From CAWJMD01 sp963843835 (lineage in GTDB: Bacteria; Actinomycetota; Actinomycetes; Actinomycetales; CAWJMD01): 64,000 bases of DNA. Numbering within the stretch: the first letter of the stretch is position 1; the number at the start of each line of letters is the position of its first letter. The stretch is taken from NCBI GenBank assembly GCA_963843835.1, contig CAWJMD010000001.1, positions 558,001 through 622,000 on the forward strand, in the 5' to 3' direction. The position numbers and the translations under genes were made by a program. Of this stretch, positions 53,859 through 63,436 are shown in pieces. The notes beneath the pieces are model-generated. The model saw only the letters and a list, made by a program, of their open reading frames with translations. It searched no databases and was not told the origin of the DNA.

Positions 53859-55364
53859 ATGACCCCTCCACGCTGGCGGCGGCTGATGGGCTCCGAGGCC
53901 GTCACGGAGCCCATCCCGCTCGCCACCCAGCTGCGTGGCACGCCGTACAGCGACCTGGTGCGGATGCAGACGCCGGAGCAGCAGGACCTGCGCCGCTCGC
54001 TCGACCTCGTGATGGGCATCGCGGCACTCGGGCTGCGTGCCGGCGCGGGGACGGCCGAGGTGAAGACGACCGTGCTGGCGTCGGCCGCCGCCCTGGGCCT
54101 GCGCGACGACGCACTGGAGGTCGACATCACCTTCGGGTCGGTCCTCCTCGGGTACGCGCCCCCCGGCCAGCCGGCCGTGGCCCTCGTGCGGGTCGTGCCG
54201 TCTCCCGGACGGGACTACTCCCGCATGTCCGAGGTCCACGCCCTCGTCGTGGACCTGGTCGAGGGGCGTCTCGACCGGAGCGGCGCGAACCGGCGGCTGG
54301 AGGAGATCCGGGGGCTGCCGCGCCCGTACCACCGCGGGGTGGTCAGCGCCGCGTGGGGCGGACTGGCCGCGACGGTGGTCGCGCTGCTGGGGGGGACCCT
54401 CGCGGCGGCCGGCACCGCCTTCGTCGTGACGGCGGTCGTCGACCAGGTGGGCCGCTTCGCGACCCGCCGTGGGCTACCGGCGTTCTTCGTCACCTATATC
54501 GGCGCCGCACTGGCCGCGGCCCTGGCGCTGCTCGTCGGCATCCTGAGCGAGCAGCTCCCTGCCCTCGGCCTGGCGAGCGCCCGCGGGACGGGCCTGGTCG
54601 TGGCCGGCGGCATCATCACCCTGCTGGCCGGAGTCGGGCTGGTCGCGGCGGTCCAGGACGGCATCAGCGGGTTCCCGGTCACGGCCGTCGGCCGCCTGTT
54701 CTCGGTGATGCTGACAACGGCGGCCATCCTCGCCGGGGTCGCCACCGCGTTCACCGTCGCTGCTCAGTTCGATCTCGGGTCAGGCGTTCTCGTCGACCCC
54801 CTGGCCGGGAGACCGACCGACGTCACCGTCACCGCCGTCCTGCTGGCCGCCCTCGGGGCGACCTGCTCCGGCCTCGCCAGCCGGGCCCCTCCTCGTGTCC
54901 TCGTCGCCATCGCCGTGGCCGGAGGCATCGGCTTCCAGATCGACCTCGCCGTCCGCGATGCCGGGCTGCCCGCTGCGATCTCGGCGGCCGTCGCGTGCAC
55001 GTTCATCGGAGTCGTCGGCCGGGTCTGGGCCCTGCGCCGCCGGGCGTCTCCCCTGGCGGTCGTGGTGCCCGCCACCACCATGCTCCTGCCGGGCCTCGTG
55101 ATCTTCCAGGCGCTGCGCGAGATGACCACCGGCGACGCACCGGGGGGCCTGATCACCCTGCTCTCGGCGGGGACGATCGCCATGGCCATCGCCGGGGGTG
55201 TCGTCCTCGGAGACACGCTCGCCGCCCCCGTCGAGCGAGGGCTCGACGTCGTCGAGGCGCGGCGCAGGGGGGAGCGACTGGCCGGAGCCCGGGCGAGAGC
55301 CCGGAACCAGAAGCCCGACGAGCCCCCTCAGGCCAAGGACCAGTCCACGGGCTCGCCACCCTGA
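53859..55364 (+). CDS. ThrE-family threonine/serine exporter
   Basis: The 501-residue protein joins the N-terminal ThrE soluble domain (LDLVMGIAALGLRAGAGTAEVKTTVLASAAALGL..., residues 40-150) and about ten hydrophobic segments covering both ThrE membrane halves (GGLAATVVALLGGTLAAAGTAFVV... and VVPATTMLLPGLVIFQALREMTTGD). The known family member from Corynebacterium exports threonine and serine. The final 50 residues are basic. It overlaps the convergent ung gene by 37 bases. Confidence 0.9.
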   Translation: MTPPRWRRLMGSEAVTEPIPLATQLRGTPYSDLVRMQTPEQQDLRRSLDLVMGIAALGLRAGAGTAEVKTTVLASAAALGLRDDALEVDITFGSVLLGYAPPGQPAVALVRVVPSPGRDYSRMSEVHALVVDLVEGRLDRSGANRRLEEIRGLPRPYHRGVVSAAWGGLAATVVALLGGTLAAAGTAFVVTAVVDQVGRFATRRGLPAFFVTYIGAALAAALALLVGILSEQLPALGLASARGTGLVVAGGIITLLAGVGLVAAVQDGISGFPVTAVGRLFSVMLTTAAILAGVATAFTVAAQFDLGSGVLVDPLAGRPTDVTVTAVLLAALGATCSGLASRAPPRVLVAIAVAGGIGFQIDLAVRDAGLPAAISAAVACTFIGVVGRVWALRRRASPLAVVVPATTMLLPGLVIFQALREMTTGDAPGGLITLLSAGTIAMAIAGGVVLGDTLAAPVERGLDVVEARRRGERLAGARARARNQKPDEPPQAKDQSTGSPP

Positions 55365-56011
55365 CCCACGAGCAGCTCGTTGGCCCTGGTGAAGGGTCGC
55401 GACCCGAAGAACCCGCGCGACGCGGACAGAGGGCTCGGGTGCACGCTCGTCACGGCTGGCCCCGTCCCGAGCAGTGGCTGCACCGCCTGCGCGTCCCGGC
55501 CCCACAGGATCGCGACCAGCGGGGTGCCGCGAGCCGCCAGCCCGCGCACCGCCGCGTCGGTGACCTGCTCCCACCCGCGTCCACGGTGCGACCCCGGTCG
55601 TCCGGGACCCACGGTGAGCACGCGGTTCAGCAGCAGCACCCCCTGGTCGGTCCACCGCGACAGGTCACCGTGCTCCGGCGGAGCCGCCCCCGTGTCGGCC
55701 GTGAGCTCACGCAGGATGTTCTGCAGGCTCCTCGGCAGCGGCCGGACGGCACGGTCGACGGCGAAGGAGAGCCCGACCGGGTGACCGGGCGTGGGGTAGG
55801 GATCCTGGCCGACCAGCAGCACCCGCACCCGGTCGAAGGGCGTCGAGAAGGCCCGCAGGACACGGTCCCCGTCCGGAAGGTAGCCGCGTCCGGCCGCCAC
55901 CTCCTCACGGAGCATCCCGCCCAGGCCTGACAGCGTCCCGCGCACCGGCTCGAGGGCCGGGACCCAGCTCGGGTGCACCACGTCCTCGAGCGGTCGCGCG
56001 CCTGGGGTCAC
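55328..56011 (-). CDS. ung: Uracil-DNA glycosylase
   Basis: A 227-residue family 1 enzyme that removes uracil from DNA. The water-activating motif GQDPYPTPGHPVGLSF and the leucine-loop motif HPSPLSASRGFFGSRPF are intact. GTG 56011 is seven bases after TAGCGT on the minus strand (56019-56024), so its message is probably leaderless. The 3' end overlaps the convergent exporter gene. Confidence 0.95.
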   Translation of the reverse strand: MTPGARPLEDVVHPSWVPALEPVRGTLSGLGGMLREEVAAGRGYLPDGDRVLRAFSTPFDRVRVLLVGQDPYPTPGHPVGLSFAVDRAVRPLPRSLQNILRELTADTGAAPPEHGDLSRWTDQGVLLLNRVLTVGPGRPGSHRGRGWEQVTDAAVRGLAARGTPLVAILWGRDAQAVQPLLGTGPAVTSVHPSPLSASRGFFGSRPFTRANELLVGQGGEPVDWSLA

Positions 56012-56018
56012 GCCTGGC

Positions 56019-56024
56019 ACGCTA
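56019..56024 (-). promoter_or_regulatory. -10 element of a leaderless promoter for ung
   Basis: Minus-strand TAGCGT lies seven bases upstream of GTG 56011, with no ribosome-binding site in the gap. Confidence 0.45.
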
Positions 56025-56134
56025 CCCACTCGCAGGGGCGCCGAACTTCCCCGGCACCGTCCGGGTCGTTGGAATGACATCGTTGTGGTTCGCGTCGTAC
56101 AGTGGCCGCGCACGACGAGGGACGGGAGCCCGGA

Positions 56135-56437
56135 ATGGACGCGGTACAGGCAGGGACGGGCAGCACCGACGTGGCAGGGGACGGGTCGCGGCTCTCTGAG
56201 CGCGACGCGCGCATCCTCGACTTCGAGCGCCAGTGGTGGAAGTACGCCGGTGCGAAGGAGCAGGCTGTCCGGGAGCTGTTCGACATGTCGGCGACCCGCT
56301 ACTACCAGGTGCTCAACGCTCTGATTGACTCTCCGGCGGCGCTGGTCCACGACCCGATGCTGGTCAAGCGACTGCGCAGGATGCGGGCGTCCCGCCAGCG
56401 TGCCCGCTCCGCACGAAGGCTGGGTGTGCAGGTCTAG
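56135..56437 (+). CDS. DUF3263 protein
   Basis: A 100-residue protein with the complete DUF3263 domain: LSERDARILDFERQWWKYAGAKEQAVRELFDMSATRYYQVLNALIDSP..DPMLVKRLRRMRASRQRAR. This helical family is confined to actinobacteria and looks like a small DNA-binding fold, with no known role. ATG 56135 is six bases after GGGAG; TACAGT at 56098-56103 is a likely -10. The LytR_C gene follows after 11 bases, the usual neighbour. Confidence 0.88.
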   Translation: MDAVQAGTGSTDVAGDGSRLSERDARILDFERQWWKYAGAKEQAVRELFDMSATRYYQVLNALIDSPAALVHDPMLVKRLRRMRASRQRARSARRLGVQV

Positions 56438-56448
56438 GGAAGGGTGCC

Positions 56449-57048
56449 GTGACTGATCCGGCGCAGTACGGCACCGACGAGTTCGACGTCGACCCCCAGC
56501 CCGGTGGCCGCCGTGGTGCGCATCGCTCCAGCCCGAGCCCGGTCCTCAGCTGGCTGCCGTGGGTCGTTGCCGCCGTCCTGTCCGCCGCAGTGATCGTGGC
56601 CGTGCTCTCGGTGGTCGGTGGCGGCGACGTGCCCCTCAGCGGCGGGAACCCGTCCTCGTCGGGCACCGCGTCGCCGTCCGAGCCGCCCGCGACCGAGACG
56701 GTCCCTGCGACCCCGGCGCCCACGGAGTCCGCAGCCCCCACGACGAGCGCACCCCCCGCGACCACCGCGGCCCCGACGCCGGACCAGTCCATCGGGCTCG
56801 TGGTCCTCAACGGGACGAAGACGTCCGGCCTGGCCTCCCGTGCGGCGAAGGAGCTGACGGCGGACGGCTGGACGGTCGCCAGGACCGACAACTACCGCGA
56901 CTCCCAGCCGCCGACGACCGTGTACTACGCGTCCGAGGACCTTGCTGTCACGGCGGCCGCGGTCGCGGACGTCGTCGGCGGGGTCGCCGAGCTCGACCCG
57001 GGCCTCACGGACGCCATCACCGTGATCCTCGGCACCGACTACTCGTAG
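56449..57048 (+). CDS. LytR C-terminal domain membrane protein
   Basis: The 199-residue protein has a cytoplasmic N-terminus, one transmembrane helix (VLSWLPWVVAAVLSAAVIVAVLSVV, about residues 32-56), a Pro/Thr/Ser/Ala-rich external linker (60-112) and a LytR_C domain (IGLVVLNGTKTSGLASRAAKELTADGWTVARTDNYRDSQPPTTVYYAS). It probably faces the cell wall; the function is unknown. GTG 56449 follows an AGGGTG ribosome-binding site. Confidence 0.85.
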   Translation: MTDPAQYGTDEFDVDPQPGGRRGAHRSSPSPVLSWLPWVVAAVLSAAVIVAVLSVVGGGDVPLSGGNPSSSGTASPSEPPATETVPATPAPTESAAPTTSAPPATTAAPTPDQSIGLVVLNGTKTSGLASRAAKELTADGWTVARTDNYRDSQPPTTVYYASEDLAVTAAAVADVVGGVAELDPGLTDAITVILGTDYS

Positions 57049-57089
57049 CCGACCTACTCCTAGCCGACGACCGGCCCGTCCTGGCCTAT

Positions 57090-57109
57090 CGGTAACCTCA
57101 ATGTTACCG
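57090..57109. promoter_or_regulatory. Perfect inverted repeat, probable ArsR-family operator
   Basis: CGGTAAC and GTTACCG are separated by six bases (CTCAAT). The repeat sits about 30 bases before an operon that contains an ArsR repressor gene and is unusually AT-rich for this genome. ArsR proteins bind such inverted repeats over their own promoters. Confidence 0.65.
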
Positions 57110-57138
57110 TAATTCCTCGGCTACGAAGGGTGACGGAC

Positions 57139-57588
57139 ATGACCACCTCCTATCGCGTCCACCGCGAGATCCAGGCTCGCCCCGAGGCCATCTGGGCGCT
57201 GCTCACGGATGCCGCGGGCTACCCGGGCTGGAACCCGTCGGTGCTGGGCATCGAGGGCCGGATCGCCCCGGGTGAACGGATCGCGCTCACGTCCACCGTC
57301 AATCCCCGCCGCGCCTTCAAGCTCACGGTCACCGAGTTCACGCCACCCACGCGGATGGTGTGGAGCGACGGGATGCCCCTCGGCCTGTTCAGCGGCGTGC
57401 GCACCTACCGCGTCGTCCCGCGCGGCGCCGTGAGCGAGTTCTCGATGGAGGAGGTGTTCTCGGGGTTGCTCGCGCCGCTGATCACCAGGACGATCCCTGA
57501 CATGACGGAGTCGTTCGAGCAGTTCGCGGACGGCCTCAAGGCCGCGGCGGAGCAGGAGCGAGCCGGTGGCCGCGTCGCTCCCGGCTGA
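57139..57588 (+). CDS. SRPBCC (START-like) protein
   Basis: A 149-residue helix-grip protein: YRVHREIQARPEAIWALLTDAAGYPGWNPSVLGIEGRI, then TVTEFTPPTRMVWSDGMPLGLFSGVRTYRVVPRGAVSEFSMEEVFSG and a C-terminal long helix. The family binds hydrophobic ligands. ATG 57139 is eight bases after GAAGGG. It is the first gene of the ArsR-controlled operon. Confidence 0.85.
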   Translation: MTTSYRVHREIQARPEAIWALLTDAAGYPGWNPSVLGIEGRIAPGERIALTSTVNPRRAFKLTVTEFTPPTRMVWSDGMPLGLFSGVRTYRVVPRGAVSEFSMEEVFSGLLAPLITRTIPDMTESFEQFADGLKAAAEQERAGGRVAPG

Positions 57589-57904
57589 CGCGCTCGATGC
57601 CCTCGGCGACGCCAACCGCCGCGCCATCGTCGAGAGCCTCGGCCGACACGACAAGTCCGTCCAGGAGATCGCGGACGAGCTGCCCATCAGCCGGCCCGCC
57701 GTGTCGCGCCACCTGCGCCTGCTGAAGAACGCGGGCCTGGTCGCGGACCGCGCCGACGGCACCCGCCGGATCTACAGCCTCAACCCCGACGGGGTCCGGG
57801 CCGCCGCAGCCTACTTCGAGCAGGTGTGGGGTCAGGCGGCCGCCAGGTTCACCCTCCTGGCCGAGAACCTCTCCGACCACGGTGACGACGGGCAGGGGGA
57901 CTGA
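57566..57904 (+). CDS. ArsR-family winged-helix repressor
   Basis: A 112-residue winged helix-turn-helix protein: LDALGDANRRAIVESLGRHDKSVQEIADELPISRPAVSRHLRLLKNAGLVADRADGTRRIYSL. The metal-binding cysteines of classical ArsR/SmtB are absent, so it likely senses something else, perhaps via its SRPBCC partners. GTG 57566 overlaps the preceding gene by 23 bases. The inverted repeat at 57090 is its likely operator. Confidence 0.9.
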   Translation: MAASLPADALDALGDANRRAIVESLGRHDKSVQEIADELPISRPAVSRHLRLLKNAGLVADRADGTRRIYSLNPDGVRAAAAYFEQVWGQAAARFTLLAENLSDHGDDGQGD

Positions 57905-58336
57905 GTGGACGCCATCATCCGCGAGTTCGAGGTCGCGGCCACGGTCGAGCGGGCCTTCAGCGTGTGGACGGCGAAGGCGTCGACCTGGTGGCCGCGGGAG
58001 CACACGCTCGCGGGCGAGGACCACGTCGAGGTGGTCTTCGAACCGGAGGTGGGGGGCCGGATCTACGAGCGCACGAGCGCCGGTGAGGAGCTCGAGTGGG
58101 GACAGGTGATGACCTGGGACCCGCCACGGCGGGTCTCCTACCTGTGGCACCTGTTCTTCGACCGCTCCGAGGCCACGGAGGTGGTGGTGTCCTTCGTCCC
58201 GACCCCGGACGGCCGGACCCGCGTCACCATCCAGCAGTCAGGGTTCGAACGGCTCGGCGCGGACGCGGCCCGGCGCCGGGAGCGCACCGACGTGGCCTGG
58301 CAGCACCTCGGCGACCTCTACCGCAGGGCCCTCTGA
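57905..58336 (+). CDS. AHSA1/SRPBCC-family protein
   Basis: A 143-residue START-like protein typical of those encoded next to ArsR repressors: IREFEVAATVERAFSVWTAKASTWWPREHTLAGEDHVEVVFEPEVGGRIYERTSAGEELEWGQVMTWDPPRRVSYLWH. GTG 57905 follows the ArsR stop directly. The set may respond to and bind a small lipophilic compound. Confidence 0.88.
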   Translation: MDAIIREFEVAATVERAFSVWTAKASTWWPREHTLAGEDHVEVVFEPEVGGRIYERTSAGEELEWGQVMTWDPPRRVSYLWHLFFDRSEATEVVVSFVPTPDGRTRVTIQQSGFERLGADAARRRERTDVAWQHLGDLYRRAL

Positions 58337-58393
58337 ACGGATCCGTCGGCCGACGGACCTCACCCTGCGGCAGCGGGAGCCGGCCGGGTCGGG

Positions 58394-58399
58394 CAGACT
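58394..58399 (+). promoter_or_regulatory. -10 element of a leaderless promoter for the flavoprotein gene
   Basis: CAGACT is seven bases upstream of ATG 58407, without a ribosome-binding site. Confidence 0.35.
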
Positions 58400-58406
58400 C
58401 CTGCCG

Positions 58407-59885
58407 ATGAGCGAAGCCACCCTCGACGCGGTCGTCGTCGGCTCCGGCCCCAACGGCCTCGCGGCCGCGGTGACCCTGGCCCGCGCCGGCCTCGGCGTCG
58501 AGGTCCTCGAAGCCGAGCCGACCGTGGGCGGCGGTGCCCGGACGCTCGACCTCGGGCTGGCCGACGGCCTGGTGCACGACATCTGCTCGGCGGTGCACCC
58601 GATGGCCGTCGCGGCGCCGTTCATGAAGCAGTTCGACCTCGCCGCCCGGGGCGTACGCTTCGTGACCCCCGACATCTCCTACGCCCAGCCCCTCGACGGT
58701 GGACGCGCGGCGCTCGCCTACCGCGACATCGACCGCACGGCCGAGGGCCTCGGGGCGGACGGCGCCACCTGGAAGCGGCTGCTCGGCCCGCTCGCCCGGC
58801 AGGAGGACCGCCTGGTGGAGTTCGCCCTCGGCGACTACCGGTCGCTCCCGAGGAGCGTCGGTGGCCTGCTCACCGCGGCGCAGTTCGCGCTCCGCCTGCT
58901 CGACCAGGGCACCCCGGTCTGGAACCGCCGTTTCCACACCGAGGAGGCTGCCGCGCTCCTGACCGGTGTCAGCGCCCACGCCATCTCCCCGATGCCCTCG
59001 ATCGGCGCGGCGGGCAGCGCCCTGCTGCTGGCCCCGATCGCCCACTCCTCGGGCTGGCCCCTTCCGGTCGGCGGGAGCGGTGCCCTGGTGACAGCCCTGG
59101 TCGACGACCTCGAGGCGCACGGAGGTCGGGTGCGGCCCGACTCGCCGGTCACCACGTGGGCCGACCTGCCCCCCGCCCGCGCCTACCTGTTCGACACCGC
59201 CCCGCGCACCGTGCTGTCGGTGCTGGGCGACCGGCTGCCCCGCGCTGCCGCCCGCCGGCTCGACAGGTTCCGGTACGGGAACGCCGCGGCCAAGGTCGAC
59301 TACGTCCTCTCGGGCCCCGTCCCGTGGGCCGAGCCCGAGGTCGGGCGCGCGGGGACCGTCCACATCGGCGGCACCCGCGCCGACATGGCGAGGTCGGAGG
59401 ACCAGGTCGCGTCCGGGCGGCACGCCGACCAGCCGGTGGTGCTGCTCAGCGACCCGGCCGTGTTCGACCCCGGCCGCGAGGTGGGTGGCCTGCGGCCGCT
59501 GTGGACGTACGCCCACGTGCCGGCCGGCTCGAACCGCGACGTGACGGAGGACGTCACGGCCCAGATCGAGCGGTTCGCCCCCGGCTTCAGGGACGTCGTG
59601 GTGTCCAGCAGGTGCATCCCCGCCGCCCACATGAGCGACCACAACGCCAACTACGTCGGCGGTGACATCGCCGCCGGAGCGGTGAGCACCTGGCAGGTGC
59701 TGGCCCGCCCGACCGCCACCTTGAACCCCTACCGGACGGGGGCTGACGGCGTGTACATCTGCTCCGCGTCATCGCCCCCGGGGCCCGGCGTGCACGGGAT
59801 GTGCGGCTGGGCGGCCGCACGTACCGTGCTGCGCGAGCGGTTCGGCATCAGGACGCTGCCCTCGCTCGCTCCGTCGACCCGCTGA
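58407..59885 (+). CDS. Phytoene dehydrogenase-like FAD oxidoreductase
   Basis: A 492-residue flavoprotein of the phytoene desaturase/amine oxidase type. The FAD-binding AVVVGSGPNGLAAAVTLARAGLGVEVLEAEPTVGGGARTL is at the N-terminus and YICSASSPPGPGVHGMCGWAAARTVLRERFG at the C-terminus. The family includes carotenoid desaturases and many uncharacterised members; no carotenoid genes are nearby. The 3' end overlaps the convergent HTTM-like gene by 38 bases. Confidence 0.88.
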   Translation: MSEATLDAVVVGSGPNGLAAAVTLARAGLGVEVLEAEPTVGGGARTLDLGLADGLVHDICSAVHPMAVAAPFMKQFDLAARGVRFVTPDISYAQPLDGGRAALAYRDIDRTAEGLGADGATWKRLLGPLARQEDRLVEFALGDYRSLPRSVGGLLTAAQFALRLLDQGTPVWNRRFHTEEAAALLTGVSAHAISPMPSIGAAGSALLLAPIAHSSGWPLPVGGSGALVTALVDDLEAHGGRVRPDSPVTTWADLPPARAYLFDTAPRTVLSVLGDRLPRAAARRLDRFRYGNAAAKVDYVLSGPVPWAEPEVGRAGTVHIGGTRADMARSEDQVASGRHADQPVVLLSDPAVFDPGREVGGLRPLWTYAHVPAGSNRDVTEDVTAQIERFAPGFRDVVVSSRCIPAAHMSDHNANYVGGDIAAGAVSTWQVLARPTATLNPYRTGADGVYICSASSPPGPGVHGMCGWAAARTVLRERFGIRTLPSLAPSTR

Positions 59886-60762
59886 GGCGACCCGGCGGCG
59901 GCACGCGCGACGCGAGCTGCCGGACGCGGGGGACGACGCGCTCGAGCGGGAAGAACGCCAGCCAGCAGACGACGGTCGGCAGGAAGTGGATGCCCAGCGC
60001 CAGGAACGTGGCCAGGTGGAACAGCAGGAAGAACGACACCGCCGCGAGCAGCCACCGTCCACGCAGCCAGAGCACGACGGGCGAGAGGAACTCGGCCGCC
60101 AGCAGCGCCCACTGGCCGATCACGAGCACGACGGGGTAGTCCAGCGTCCAGCGCACCCAGGACGAGCCACGACGCAGGATCGCCCACGTGAACACCGAGC
60201 CGTTGGCCCAGGCCAACGGGCTGCCCGCCCGCACCCACTTGTTGAACGCCGAGCCGAAGTACGTGAGCACGGTCGCCACCGCGACCACCCGCACCGCCCA
60301 CCCGGCGGCCTGGCTGGAGCCCGTGTCCGTGAAACGCGCCCGACCGACCGTGGGAAGCACGAGCACGGCGACGATCAACGCCATGTGGTCGTGCGAGACG
60401 TACGAGAAGCCCTGTGAGTTCATCATCCAGGCCGTGAACGCCACAGCGACGGCGCCTCCGGCGAGGCGGGGGAGCCGGCTGGTCGCCGCGACGAGCGACC
60501 CGATGACGATCACCGTGAGCAGGGCCCAGGCGAGGGGGACGGACGGCCCGGGGAACGGCAGCACCCGGGCGAAGAGCGTCGGCTGGTACAGCGCCGGGGC
60601 GTACCCGTGGCCGATCACGTCGTTGGTCACGAACAGCACGTCGAAGACGACGAAGAGGTAGATGGCGGCGCGCAGCACCGCCACGCGGGCGAGCGGTACG
60701 GAGGGGAGCCACCAGCCGACCATCGCACCACCGGCCTGCCGCACGCGGTCCCGCGCGCTCAC
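59848..60762 (-). CDS. HTTM-like integral membrane protein
   Basis: The 304-residue protein has about seven to eight hydrophobic segments. The layout (RAAIYLFVVFDVLFVTND..., SHDHMALIVAVLVLPTV, FGSAFNKWVRAGSPLAWANGSVFTWAIL, GQWALLAAEFLSPVVLWLRG...HLATFLALGIHFLPTVVCWLAFFP) resembles HTTM/vitamin-K-dependent carboxylase-like membrane domains. The reaction is unknown. GTG 60762 overlaps the stop of the upstream gene; the two act together. Confidence 0.75.
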   Translation of the reverse strand: MSARDRVRQAGGAMVGWWLPSVPLARVAVLRAAIYLFVVFDVLFVTNDVIGHGYAPALYQPTLFARVLPFPGPSVPLAWALLTVIVIGSLVAATSRLPRLAGGAVAVAFTAWMMNSQGFSYVSHDHMALIVAVLVLPTVGRARFTDTGSSQAAGWAVRVVAVATVLTYFGSAFNKWVRAGSPLAWANGSVFTWAILRRGSSWVRWTLDYPVVLVIGQWALLAAEFLSPVVLWLRGRWLLAAVSFFLLFHLATFLALGIHFLPTVVCWLAFFPLERVVPRVRQLASRVPPPGRLSGSTERARAAS

Positions 60763-61244
60763 GGGCCGGGCTCCGCGGCGGCCGTGCGGACCGTCCACCG
60801 GGCCAGCTCCTCCGTCGCCACGTCGCCGGTCGGCCGGCCGCCCGACAGCTGGGTCGTCTTCCGCATCAGGTACAGCGCGGTGTAGCGGGGGTCGTCCGGA
60901 TGGAGTCCGGCGTGCGCGTCGGCCAGGCCCTCGAGCAGGGAGGGGTCCGCGATCAGGCGTGCCAGCTGGTTCTCGATCTCGGCCCGTCCGACGCCCACGC
61001 CGGTGGCGCTGAGACTGACGCCCACCCGCTCGCCCGCGGTGGTGTCGGCGAGCACGTACACGGACCGCACGGTGCCGTCGGGGTCCCGCGCGGTGGCGTA
61101 CTGCGAGAGCGACCCGAACGGGAACAGGTCGTTGGTGTCCTGCACCTGCCCGACCACCAGCACCGTGAGGGCTGCGGCGACCGCGACGAGCCGCCAGGCC
61201 ACCTGCAGCGGCGCCAGACGCTGGTGCGTGGCCCCGGCTGACAT
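60759..61244 (-). CDS. Membrane-anchored protein, partner of the HTTM-like protein
   Basis: A 161-residue protein with one N-terminal hydrophobic segment (VAWRLVAVAAALTVLVVGQV) and an external domain starting TNDLFPFGSLSQYATARDPDGTVRSVYV. Such a small protein regularly accompanies actinobacterial HTTM-like genes. I recognise no catalytic motif. GTG 61244 is the start; it overlaps the next gene by four bases. The ORF's upstream neighbour is the divergent groL control region. Confidence 0.65.
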   Translation of the reverse strand: MSAGATHQRLAPLQVAWRLVAVAAALTVLVVGQVQDTNDLFPFGSLSQYATARDPDGTVRSVYVLADTTAGERVGVSLSATGVGVGRAEIENQLARLIADPSLLEGLADAHAGLHPDDPRYTALYLMRKTTQLSGGRPTGDVATEELARWTVRTAAAEPGP

Positions 61245-61308
61245 GTGTCCCGAGGGTAGTCCGCCCGATCGACGGCTCCTGCGAGCCTCCCGGAGCCGGG
61301 GCCCGCGG

Positions 61309-61335
61309 CTTGCACTCCCCGCACCAGAGTGCTAA
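61309..61335. promoter_or_regulatory. CIRCE element 1 upstream of groL, overlapping the promoter
   Basis: CTTGCACTC-N9-GAGTGCTAA at 61309-61335 matches the HrcA operator consensus TTAGCACTC-N9-GAGTGCTAA with two mismatches in the left arm. Its left arm includes TTGCAC (-35 candidate) and the right end runs into TAATCA (-10 candidate), so bound HrcA would block RNA polymerase. Confidence 0.8.
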
Positions 61336-61343
61336 TCATTGAC

Positions 61344-61370
61344 CTGGCACTCACGCTCTGCGAGTGCCAG
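61344..61370. promoter_or_regulatory. CIRCE element 2 upstream of groL
   Basis: CTGGCACTC-N9-GAGTGCCAG is a perfect inverted repeat with the canonical nine-base spacer, eight bases after the first element. Two tandem HrcA operators are present, which is typical of actinobacterial groEL genes. Confidence 0.8.
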
Positions 61371-61492
61371 AGGTCCGACCCCAGTGAGGGCGGCAGCGCA
61401 GGTGCACAGGGCACCGGCGAGGCCCGCCCGTCCGTCGCGGGCGCTGGCTCGGCCACCACCACCAGCCACCCGTTTCGGGAGGAACCACTCAG

Positions 61493-63118
<1,626 letters not shown>

Positions 63119-63160
63119 TCCGGTCCTGAAGCCCCGGCCCCGCCGAGGCCGAGCACACGA

Positions 63161-63195
63161 CGGAGGGCGGTTCCCCCACAGGGGGCCGCCCTCCG
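63161..63195 (+). terminator. Terminator hairpin after groL
   Basis: CGGAGGGCGG pairs perfectly with CCGCCCTCCG (10 bp). Inside it CCCCC can also pair with GGGGG around an ACA loop. There is no T-run, as is common for high-GC actinobacterial terminators. It starts 42 bases after the groL stop. Confidence 0.8.
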
Positions 63196-63253
63196 TCGCG
63201 TTCCCGGCGCGTCTCACCATCCGGTCACCTGCCCGGATCGCCAGTCCGCCCTG

Positions 63254-63358
63254 TCCACACGCTGTGCATTGCGCCGGTCCACAGGCGGTGGTGAGGCGCC
63301 GGGGCCGCGACGGCCCCTCGCTCCACAGGCCGTCCACAGAGCCGTCCACAGGCTGTGG
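63254..63358. repeat. Cluster of TCCACA motifs (DnaA-box-like)
   Basis: TCCACA occurs at 63254, 63278, 63322, 63333 and 63345, with a sixth inverted CTGTGG at 63353-63358. The last three direct copies are 11 and 12 bases apart, about one helical turn. The first (CTGTCCACA) differs by one base from the TTGTCCACA form of the DnaA box; the others match less well. Confidence 0.55.
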
Positions 63359-63400
63359 GCCACCGCGGTCGCGCAGCGACCGGGAACTTCTCGAGAACCC

Positions 63401-63430
63401 TTGCGCCCGTGGCGGTTACAGCGATAGACA
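63401..63430 (+). promoter_or_regulatory. Promoter of the structured RNA
   Basis: TTGCGC at 63401-63406, then 18 bases, then TAGACA at 63425-63430. Transcription would start near 63437, immediately before the hairpin-rich segment. Confidence 0.5.
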
Positions 63431-63436
63431 TCTCCC

